Source: Bacteroidales bacterium (GTDB lineage Bacteria > Bacteroidota > Bacteroidia > Bacteroidales > GCA-2748055). Taken from it: a DNA stretch of 11,959 bases. The first letter of the stretch is position 1. Each line of letters opens with the position of its first letter. The DNA lies in NCBI GenBank assembly GCA_029934875.1, contig JAOZLK010000069.1, forward strand, positions 1 to 11,959, written 5' to 3'. The position numbers and the translations under genes are program-made. Positions 6,812 through 11,959 of this stretch are shown here, piece by piece. The notes below the pieces were generated by a model. It was not told the DNA's origin, made no database searches, and saw nothing but the letters and a program-made list of their open reading frames with translations.

Positions 6812-7692
6812 AACCACTGCTTGAAGTCAGGAACATTGAGTTGAGCTACGGCAGACAAAAAGTTATAAATAACGTTTCTTTTGATCTTTATCCGGGAAGA
6901 GTACTTGCCTTAATAGGTCCCAACGGAGCAGGGAAGAGTTCCATCATGCGCATCCTTGCCGGTCTGGTCATTCCCGAGAAAGGAAAACTTTTATTGAAAG
7001 GTAAATCCCTTTCTTCACATTCCACAATTCACCAGTCGGCAGGTTTTTTCATCGAGGGCCCCGATTTTTACAAAAATCTAAATGCACGGCAGAATCTGGT
7101 GCTACTGAAAAAGATCCGCAGAGATGAACAGTCTGTAACTGATTTGCTTCGGATGGTTGGAATTGAATATGCAGCCACGAAAAAAGTCAGGAAGTTCTCC
7201 AGGGGAATGAAACAGCGACTGGGAATTGCGCAGGCCTTACTGGGTGATCCGTCGATTCTGGTGCTTGATGAACCCTTCAACGGACTCGATCCTGAAGTAA
7301 AGCAGTTTCTGATGGATCTGATTAAAAAGCTCGCAGCAGAAAAAAACAAAGCGATCCTGATTTCTTCACATTTATTGTCGGACCTCGAAGCAGTGGCTGA
7401 TGATTTTGTTTTGCTGAGTGAAGGACAGGTACATGCGGCTGGGAGCTTATCAGAATTTAAAAACGAAAAGCATACCGTCAGTTTTTGGTTTGAAAATGAA
7501 CCACCAATCACTTTACTCGAAGAAACAGCAGCTGGTACAATGGCAAATACCGATCCCTGGTGCTGGGAGACCAATTTGAGCATTTCTGAAACCAGCGAAG
7601 TTGTCGGGAAATGGGCTTCATGCGGCTGCATCCCCTACGAAATTCAACGAGCCGATTTGTTGCACTCGAAATACATGGAGATCATCAAATGA
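6805..7692 (+). CDS. BcrA/LanF-like ABC transporter ATPase
   Basis: A 295-residue cytoplasmic ATPase that would power an exporter together with the permease encoded next. Walker A is GPNGAGKS (38-45), the signature is FSRGMKQRL (131-139), Walker B is ILVLDEP (151-157) and the switch histidine is in SSHL (H189). The position usually held by the Q-loop glutamine reads FFIEGPDFY (81-89), giving glutamate 84. This E-loop is typical of bacitracin and lantibiotic self-protection transporters (BcrA, LanF). Residues 215-295 form a C-terminal extension often seen in that branch. ATG 6805 overlaps the upstream gene by 7 bp, and the stop overlaps the permease start (ATGA). The ATPase role is certain. 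The peptide or antibiotic link follows from the E-loop and is inference, since many such systems have unknown substrates. Confidence 0.88.
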   Translation: MVEPLLEVRNIELSYGRQKVINNVSFDLYPGRVLALIGPNGAGKSSIMRILAGLVIPEKGKLLLKGKSLSSHSTIHQSAGFFIEGPDFYKNLNARQNLVLLKKIRRDEQSVTDLLRMVGIEYAATKKVRKFSRGMKQRLGIAQALLGDPSILVLDEPFNGLDPEVKQFLMDLIKKLAAEKNKAILISSHLLSDLEAVADDFVLLSEGQVHAAGSLSEFKNEKHTVSFWFENEPPITLLEETAAGTMANTDPWCWETNLSISETSEVVGKWASCGCIPYEIQRADLLHSKYMEIIK

Positions 7693-8525
7693 TACGACTC
7701 ATTCAGTTTGAAACATACAAACTCATCCGGCAACCACGTATTTGGTTGACTTTTGCTGTGATGACTGTGTTGATGTTTCTGATTAATCTCGGAATGGCCA
7801 TCGATGGGCAAAAGATGATTGAACTCCTGATCAAGCCCCTATCCGACCAGTTCATTATTTCAGGCAATCTCATAAATGGGAATCTCATCGCTTATGTATC
7901 CTTAAATATGCTGTGGGTCCATATTCCAATATTACTTGTGATCGTTACAGGCGACCTGGTTTCAGGCGAATTCGACGCCGGAACAATCCGTCTGGCGCTA
8001 TGTTCCACCTTCACACGAGGTCAGTGGCTGACTGCAAAGGTTGCGGCAGCATTCATTTACATTTTCTTTTTCATGCTCCTTAGCGGGGTGCTAATGTTTA
8101 TACCTGCACAACTGGTCTTTGGCAGTGGCGACCTGCTGGTTTTTAACGCCGGTATTCAGGTGATAGAGGAGCAGGAAGTGTTATGGCGCTTTGTTTTGGC
8201 CCTCTTATACGGAACGGTGGGGATGATGACCTTTGCTTCCATCTCTATTCTGTTTTCCATTTTACTTCGAAATTCACTTGCAGCCATCCTGGTTTCACTT
8301 GGGATTCTGATTGTCTCTACCCTTCTACAGACATTCGGTATGGGCATTTTTGAATCCTGGCGAAACCTTTTGTTTACCTGGCATATGGCCCAGTGGCAAA
8401 ATTTGTTTTTCAATGAAGTTGAGATTATCCCTCTATGCAAATCCCTTGGGGTTTTGCTGGCTCACCAGGTACTTGTCCTGGCCATAGCTTTCATCCTGTT
8501 TAAGCGTATGAAAATTACCGAATAA
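7689..8525 (+). CDS. ABC-2 type transporter permease
   Basis: A 278-residue inner-membrane permease partner of the preceding ATPase. It begins MIRLIQFETYKLIRQPRIW, the short cytoplasmic entry helix usual for ABC-2 permeases. About six membrane segments follow (near residues 19-37, 67-88, 115-142, 166-192, 197-217 and 252-271). The conserved cytoplasmic stretch GDLVSGEFDAGTIRLAL (88-104), followed by TRGQWLTAK, is the coupling region typical of ABC-2 permeases in BcrB- and NatB-like systems. ATG 7689 overlaps the ATPase stop in ATGA. A longer in-frame reading from 7611 would lie inside the ATPase gene and adds a polar leader, so I reject it. Such permeases work as dimers with two ATPase subunits. 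The substrate is not known. Confidence 0.85.
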   Translation: MIRLIQFETYKLIRQPRIWLTFAVMTVLMFLINLGMAIDGQKMIELLIKPLSDQFIISGNLINGNLIAYVSLNMLWVHIPILLVIVTGDLVSGEFDAGTIRLALCSTFTRGQWLTAKVAAAFIYIFFFMLLSGVLMFIPAQLVFGSGDLLVFNAGIQVIEEQEVLWRFVLALLYGTVGMMTFASISILFSILLRNSLAAILVSLGILIVSTLLQTFGMGIFESWRNLLFTWHMAQWQNLFFNEVEIIPLCKSLGVLLAHQVLVLAIAFILFKRMKITE

Positions 8526-9187
8526 TGAAGCTCCGGATGCCATCCATATTGCTATTCCTCTTCTTTGCATTTTGGCTGAATGAAGCTCTTGCACAGAAGC
8601 TTCCTGATATTTTGCAGGAAGTGCTCAGAAGCGATACGGCTTATCAGTCCATTTCCTGTAAAATTGATGTCCAGCTGAATGTTCCTGGTTTAAGTATGCC
8701 TGATAAGGAAATTGAACTCAAACTGGAAAAGGGGAAAAAGCCCAGGATAAAGGGCAAAGGGATCATTATACTTCCCAGGCATGGAATCCTTGGTCAGTAC
8801 AGGGAGTTTCTGGAGGTGGATTGCCAGGCTATTCCTCTAAGAGAAAACGAAGACACGATCGTTTACAAAGTGGTTTCACTTGATCATAAAACCGATTGGG
8901 TTACCGTTGATTTTGCACTTACAAAATCGCTATCGAAAATTCATTCCATGCTGATTTCAACCAGGAAGGACGGTGAATACCTGGTTCGTCATGAATATGC
9001 TTCTGATTCTGAATTTTTTCCTGAACAGACTGAGATTAGTTTTGAGGCAATGCCCCTCAAACTCCCCTTAAGATTTATGGGAAAACAAGAGGAAATGGAT
9101 TTGCTGATTGATGACAATAATGGCTCTCTAACCGGGAACATTATGCTGCGATATTCCGAAATCTCCTGGGAGAAGGCACCCGATTAG
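8525..9187 (+). CDS. LolA-like periplasmic protein
   Basis: A 220-residue exported protein. The signal peptide covers residues 1-23 (hydrophobic core 8-17, cleavage ALA/Q), and no lipobox is present, so it should be soluble in the periplasm. The mature protein alternates beta-strands: SISCKIDVQLNVP (42-54), KEIELKLEKG (61-70), KGIIILP (78-84), VSLDHKTDWVTVDFAL (117-132), KIHSMLISTRKDG (138-150) and SLTGNIMLRYSEI (201-213). This fits the half-barrel fold of LolA/LolB-type carriers, which hold lipids or lipoproteins in a hydrophobic cavity. The resemblance is general and I see no diagnostic residues, so the call is tentative. Its ATG shares one base with the permease stop (TAATG), so it is part of the exporter operon. 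It could carry the exported substrate across the periplasm. Confidence 0.55.
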   Translation: MKLRMPSILLFLFFAFWLNEALAQKLPDILQEVLRSDTAYQSISCKIDVQLNVPGLSMPDKEIELKLEKGKKPRIKGKGIIILPRHGILGQYREFLEVDCQAIPLRENEDTIVYKVVSLDHKTDWVTVDFALTKSLSKIHSMLISTRKDGEYLVRHEYASDSEFFPEQTEISFEAMPLKLPLRFMGKQEEMDLLIDDNNGSLTGNIMLRYSEISWEKAPD

Positions 9188-9227
9188 CCTGTTGATTTTC
9201 AAAAACCATTACCAATCTTAACTTACC

Positions 9228-9464
9228 ATGTATCAGCGTGATTATATATTAAGAATGATTGAGAAGATAGGTGTATTAGTTTCCGGAATCTTAGGCCGGA
9301 TTAAGAAAGGAGAATTCCAGGAAGCATCTCAGTCAATCGACAATGCCTACCAGGATGTATTGAAAGAAGATGCTGCATTTTTTAACAACATTCCATTAGC
9401 CGGGCTGACAGATAGCCTGATCGGGGAGCATAACTACACCAATGGACACACTAGTGGGCATTAA
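9228..9464 (+). pseudogene. Truncated MYQRDYILRMIE-type protein (DUF6483-like N-terminus)
   Basis: A 78-codon frame beginning MYQRDYILRMIEKIG and continuing as an amphipathic helical domain (ILGRIKKGEFQEASQSIDNAYQDVL, residues 21-45). I recall this start from a family of helical proteins in Firmicutes and Bacteroidota (DUF6483-like). There the stretch equivalent to GEHNYTNGH (66-74) leads on to a longer helical repeat region. Here the similarity stops at codon 74 (about 9449), and TSGH and a stop follow. The gene therefore looks cut at its 3' end, and an IS4-type transposase relic begins about 130 bp downstream. The start lies 40 bp after the LolA-like gene and the ORF is intact, so a short protein could still be made. 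The family name and the expected length are from memory; the abrupt end next to IS debris is visible. Confidence 0.5.
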
Positions 9465-9577
9465 AAACTAATATACGTTCTTTGAAATTCTTTGTACATC
9501 GCACTTGTAACGTTTTTCTATAGCGTGACGATTTGAATTGAAATTGCGGATTTTTGCTTTGAATTAAGCATCAATCC

Positions 9578-9778
9578 ATGAATCAAGGCAAATATATCTT
9601 CGCTCAACTTACAGATTTTTTACCTCGTAGAGTTTTTGATAGCATCGTTAATAAGCATGAAGGCAATAAGTATGTCAGATCCTTTACATGCTGGAATCAA
9701 ATGCTTAGTTTGGAAGCTCACCAATCAAAGTACTATCATCTTGGGTTTGGATCAACTATCAAAACGATCAAAACCTAG
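9578..9778 (+). mobile_element. Relic of an IS4-family transposase (DUF4372-type N-terminus)
   Basis: The frame starts MNQGKYIFAQLTDFLPRRVFDSIV and continues EGNKYVRSFTCWNQML (about residues 29-44), the characteristic N-terminus of IS4-family transposases with a DUF4372 domain, common in Bacteroidota. Residues 45-59 (SLEAHQSKYYHLGFG) belong to a slightly later part of the same protein. About 20 residues that normally lie between (around FGQL) are missing, which points to an in-frame deletion. After GST the frame runs into a stop at 9776-9778. A possible shifted continuation (SVNLAQNKK) persists to about 9808. The DDE catalytic core is absent, so the element cannot move by itself. The left end probably lies near 9445-9480, where the upstream gene is cut off. 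I could not identify terminal inverted repeats. Confidence 0.75.
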
Positions 9779-9800
9779 CGTAAACCTAGCACAAAACAAA

Positions 9801-9832
9801 AAACACCTACACGAATAAATGTGTAAGTGTTT
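9801..9832 (-). terminator. Factor-independent terminator downstream of the tRNA remnant
   Basis: On the minus strand AAACACTTACAC and GTGTAGGTGTTT form a 12-bp stem (one G-U pair) around the 8-base loop ATTTATTC, followed by a T-rich run (9800-9794). On the plus strand one pair becomes a C-A mismatch and no T run follows. It begins about 12 bases after the 3' end of the tRNA-like sequence, the usual place for a tRNA gene terminator. Confidence 0.65.
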
Positions 9833-9843
9833 GATTGTCTTTG

Positions 9844-9926
9844 TAGCGAGAGGCAGAATTGAACTGCCGACCTCATGATTATGAATCTTCAAATGTACCC
9901 TGTAATATCAGTGTTTCCGCTACATT
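9844..9926 (-). tRNA. Remnant of a tRNA with anticodon CAT (Met or Ile2): 3' half only
   Basis: Read on the minus strand, the 3' half of a tRNA is intact. There is an anticodon loop TTCATAA with CAT at 9883-9881, the 3' side of its stem (TCATG), a variable loop AGGTC, a perfect T arm GGCAG-TTCAATT-CTGCC (9868-9852), and the 3' acceptor strand TCTCGCT with discriminator A (9851-9844). Upstream of the anticodon loop the structure fails. The 5' side of the stem reads GAAGA rather than CATGA, and I find no credible D arm with its GG. The bases that could form the 5' acceptor (AGCGGAA, near 9922) pair imperfectly. A 7-bp inverted repeat TGTAGCG/CGCTACA (9842-9848 and 9918-9924) brackets the unit. 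I judge it a 3' fragment, most likely an attachment-site remnant, and not a working tRNA. Confidence 0.5.
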
Positions 9927-9931
9927 GATCA

Positions 9932-9952
9932 TGCAAATAGTAGCATTTTGCA
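9932..9952. repeat. Small inverted repeat TGCAAA/TTTGCA
   Basis: A perfect 6-bp inverted repeat with a 9-base spacer lies between the tRNA remnant and the Fic gene. It could be a weak hairpin at the end of the Fic transcript. No T run follows on the minus strand, so it is not a convincing terminator. Confidence 0.3.
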
Positions 9953-9954
9953 AC

Positions 9955-9980
9955 AAAATCAGACTCCAAAATCAGACTCC
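9955..9980. repeat. Perfect 13-bp tandem duplication
   Basis: AAAATCAGACTCC occurs twice head to tail (9955-9967 and 9968-9980) with no difference, about 37 bp beyond the Fic stop codon and 30 bp from the tRNA remnant. It may mark a recent slippage event or repair at a recombination junction. Confidence 0.8.
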
Positions 9981-10016
9981 AGAAATAATAGATAATTTCA
10001 GGTTAAGCTCAAATGT

Positions 10017-11540
10017 CTACTCATCTTTCATTGAAGCTGCAATAAATTTAGTAAACATTGAAATATCCTCATGGATGCTTCCTGTTTCAAGGGCTTCCAT
10101 GTATTCAATCCTTTTGTCAACCGGGATTATTAGCCAGGGATATCCTCCAGACGCTAGCATAGCATTCATTAGGAACCTGGCAATTCTTCCATTGCCATCG
10201 AAATATGGATGTATATAAACCAGAATGAAATGACCAAGGACAACTCTTACACTTGCTTCAGATTCCTCTTTAAGTAATTCGAATAACGCAGGCATTGAAT
10301 CTCGGACTGCTTCATGGTTTGGTGGTGAGTGCAATGAATCCTTAATATATACCGGTCCATTCCGATATCCTGCAAGATCAGATGCTTTCAAAATACCAGC
10401 AGTTACACTTGGGGAAAATAATTCCTGGTACCATTTACTAAGATCCTCTTCAACAATTATACCTGCATTTTCTCCACTAAGAATTGACTTAATGCTTTTT
10501 TTAACCTCCAGAAAACTAAGATAGTAGCCCCGGGCAGCCATGGCATTTTTTTGCTCAATATCTGTTTTATTCTCATCAGGATTCCAAATTCCAGTTCTCA
10601 CTCGCTCAATCAACTCAGGAGTAACACGATAACCCTCTATTGAAAGAGAATGATAAGCATCTTCGGAATAAATATCCTCAACCTGCTTAAGATAAATGTC
10701 AACGTTAGCAGGCAATTCACAAGCTTTTGGAAAATTGTCGATCACAGATTGACGCATCTTTGACCACATTATTCTTATACGGTTGACATATGGTGATGAT
10801 TCTCTATTACTTAAGAGTATCGATAGTTTGTCTGCAAATGGATCCAACTCTCGTACATCATAACCAGCTGATTTCATTGTCCTTAATATTTCATTTGCGA
10901 TTGTGTCATTCCCAATATTTCTAAATGCACCTACTAAACGTCCTGCAATAACACTATGACCGCCCTCAAGTAGTTTCGACAGGAGTCCGGACCCATCTTT
11001 AACCATCGCTAAACAGGTCCGTGCATCAGTTGAATGGCGTGTGTAAAAATCTGAACCACAAGCTACCAAACCACTTTCTAAAGAAAAGATATTCAAACCA
11101 TCCATTGAATATATTTCACTATTTGCAGGCAAATTAGCTCTTATATCAAAGATTGAAGTATTAAAAATCAAACTTGTTACTTTATTTCTGGCTTTTGGAG
11201 AACGCACTAATAGTTGTTTAGGGACTGTTTTGTTTCCGGCATGAAGCTGTAAAGATTGGTCGGGCGATAAACACCAATTGTCCTCAAACCTGGAAGGACA
11301 ATATGCACACATAAATTTCCAAAAAGATGTATACCAAGAGGTGGTATCACCTTCAGGACTTTCAGGTCTTGAAGTAATGAACCATCCCTTTATTACTTTT
11401 TGGATGAAACCATTCGCTATTAACCTTTCTTTGTGAGTTCGAGAAAGTTCTTCAGCTTTAATTACGGCCTTTCCATTCTCATCTTGGAGAGTCCGCAAAA
11501 TTTCAAGAGATTCGGCCATTTTTTCTGATGGTGTTGCCAT
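10017..11540 (-). CDS. Class II Fic-domain protein with AbiEi-like winged-helix N-terminus
   Basis: A 507-residue, probably cytoplasmic protein. Residues 8-60 look like a winged-helix domain (EILRTLQDENGKAVIKAEEL, then LIANGFIQKVIKGWFIT). The region to about 185 resembles the rest of AbiEi-type antitoxin/regulator proteins, including LSPDQSLQLH (91-100). A helical linker follows. The class II inhibitory motif SLSIEG (298-303, glutamate 302) precedes the Fic core, and a beta-hairpin flap lies at YRNGPVYI (392-399). The catalytic loop HPYFDGNGRIAR (444-455) is complete, with H444, the D448 position and both arginines. Fic proteins transfer AMP or another nucleotide moiety to target hydroxyls, and the inhibitory glutamate keeps them off or allows removal. 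ATG 11538-11540 is clear. No separate antitoxin gene adjoins it. The N-terminal half may give DNA binding and autoregulation; that is inference. Confidence 0.85.
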   Translation of the reverse strand: MATPSEKMAESLEILRTLQDENGKAVIKAEELSRTHKERLIANGFIQKVIKGWFITSRPESPEGDTTSWYTSFWKFMCAYCPSRFEDNWCLSPDQSLQLHAGNKTVPKQLLVRSPKARNKVTSLIFNTSIFDIRANLPANSEIYSMDGLNIFSLESGLVACGSDFYTRHSTDARTCLAMVKDGSGLLSKLLEGGHSVIAGRLVGAFRNIGNDTIANEILRTMKSAGYDVRELDPFADKLSILLSNRESSPYVNRIRIMWSKMRQSVIDNFPKACELPANVDIYLKQVEDIYSEDAYHSLSIEGYRVTPELIERVRTGIWNPDENKTDIEQKNAMAARGYYLSFLEVKKSIKSILSGENAGIIVEEDLSKWYQELFSPSVTAGILKASDLAGYRNGPVYIKDSLHSPPNHEAVRDSMPALFELLKEESEASVRVVLGHFILVYIHPYFDGNGRIARFLMNAMLASGGYPWLIIPVDKRIEYMEALETGSIHEDISMFTKFIAASMKDE

Positions 11541-11591
11541 ATATATAATTTTTTACGTTTCTTGTTAAATAACCCACTCATACTCATGCGC

Positions 11592-11599
11592 CAAATTTA
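11592..11599 (-). promoter_or_regulatory. Candidate -7 box (TAAATTTG) of the Fic gene
   Basis: On the minus strand TAAATTTG matches TAnnTTTG exactly, about 52 bases before the Fic ATG. It overlaps the first TTAGCTT repeat (11597-11603), so a protein bound to the repeat would block it. I see no clear TTTG at the -33 distance. Confidence 0.4.
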
Positions 11600-11675
11600 G
11601 CTTATTGTGTTGTACTGTAATTAGCTTGTAATGCCGTATTGAATTTAGCTTATTGCGTTGTACGATAATTAGCTT
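11594..11675. repeat. Four TTAGCTT repeats at exact 24-bp spacing (iteron-like operator)
   Basis: TTAGCTT begins at 11597, 11621, 11645 and 11669, exactly 24 bp apart. The larger unit is 48 bp: AATTTAGCTTATTG at 11594 recurs identically at 11642, GTTGTAC follows in both, and TAATTAGCTT closes both, giving about 31 matches over 34 positions. The array lies 54-135 bp upstream of the Fic start, over its presumed promoter. I know of no named element that it matches. It fits a multi-site operator for a DNA-binding regulator, possibly the winged helix of the Fic protein itself. Confidence 0.75.
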
Positions 11676-11959
11676 ATTCTGCAAATGTACACAAATTCAA
11701 GCAGCTATAAGAAAATCAGCACTAAGATTAATAATATAATAATGCAATATTTTGGGTGATTGACCCAGTAAAATTGAATACGTGGATATTACTCACGTTG
11801 AGTTTACCACCAAGATGAAAGGCTTTGAAGAAATCTTAAGCCAACTTATTGCTGAAGGTAAATCTCTAGCTGTCTCGATCCTAAGCGACGCCGATAGTCT
11901 AAGCCGTTTTTCTATACTCTTCAAATGAAGATTGATATCTCTTCTATTTTTATTTGATT
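11676..11959. other. Non-coding stretch with a small hairpin and a short unconfirmed ORF
   Basis: Upstream of the Fic repeat array I see no recognisable gene to the window end. A 5-bp hairpin TGGGT/ACCCA lies at 11753-11767. An open plus-strand frame from GTG 11782 or ATG 11815 to TGA 11926-11928 would encode 48 or 37 residues, including MKGFEEILSQLIAEGKSLAV and ending SRFSILFK. No ribosome site or family match is apparent. SRFSILF recalls the start of Bacteroidota tyrosine recombinases, but the frame closes at once, so this is weak. It may be a gene remnant. Confidence 0.3.

Noticed and set aside
7068..7631. A 187-codon minus-strand open frame inside the ABC ATPase gene
   Set aside because: It lies wholly antisense to a gene with all ABC motifs, and its serine- and phenylalanine-rich translation is typical of a shadow.
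9842..9924. A complete functional tRNA gene, suggested by the perfect 7-bp TGTAGCG/CGCTACA ends
   Set aside because: Those ends would place three unpaired bases between the T stem and the acceptor stem, the D arm cannot be formed and the anticodon stem is broken. A 3' fragment explains the rest better, though a covariance search should decide.
9859..10218. A 119-codon plus-strand open frame
   Set aside because: It runs through the tRNA remnant and antisense over the catalytic end of the Fic gene. Its composition is that of a reverse-strand shadow and it has no family resemblance.
11594..11675. The TTAGCTT array as a CRISPR array
   Set aside because: The conserved core is only 7-14 bp, the spacer parts are themselves related at a 48-bp period, and no cas gene is visible. 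An operator array fits better.

Overview
The window looks like chromosomal DNA from a free-living member of the Bacteroidota. The evidence is two secreted proteins ending in Por/type IX secretion (T9SS) type A sorting domains, a DUF4136 lipoprotein, -7 boxes of the TAnnTTTG type, a GtrA/GT39 pair, and a relic of a DUF4372-type IS4 transposase. I cannot place it to genus.

Layout. 4-531 encodes a DUF4136 lipoprotein. It is followed by a decayed outer-membrane beta-barrel gene (569-970) that has lost its start codon, carries an in-frame stop and appears internally deleted. 1038-2726 encodes a GT39 (PMT_2) membrane glycosyltransferase, which overlaps tail-to-tail with a GtrA-family membrane protein (2689-3111, minus). 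Two convergent genes for exported T9SS cargo follow: a BNR/YCF48-like propeller (3354-4664, plus) and a CBM9-like carbohydrate-binding protein (4859-5869, minus). A strand-specific terminator lies between them. The stretch 5870-6319 has no gene but contains a promoter for the CBM9-like gene, with repeated TGAGTCA sites around it.

6320-9187 is a tightly coupled four-gene operon with overlaps of 7, 4 and 1 bp. It encodes an unnamed small membrane protein, a BcrA/LanF-like ABC ATPase with glutamate in place of the Q-loop glutamine, an ABC-2 permease, and a LolA-like periplasmic protein. The gene set suggests an exporter that moves an amphipathic or lipidated substrate, or protects against one. 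The substrate cannot be read from the sequence.

9228-9976 is a scarred junction. A short gene of the MYQRDYILRMIE type is cut off at codon 74. Next comes a decayed IS4-family transposase start, then a factor-independent terminator and the 3' half of a tRNA with anticodon CAT, both on the minus strand. The missing 5' half of the tRNA is what a displaced attachment site of a tRNA-targeting integrative element would look like. The element would extend to the right.

The first gene on that side (10017-11540, minus) encodes a 507-aa class II Fic protein whose N-terminal half resembles an AbiEi-type winged-helix antitoxin. Its upstream region carries four copies of TTAGCTT at an exact 24-bp period, one overlapping a candidate -7 box, which suggests autoregulation. 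A Fic/winged-helix cassette with its own operator array at the end of a possible integrative element is the most interesting part of the window. The last 400 bases hold only these repeats, a small hairpin and a short unconfirmed ORF.
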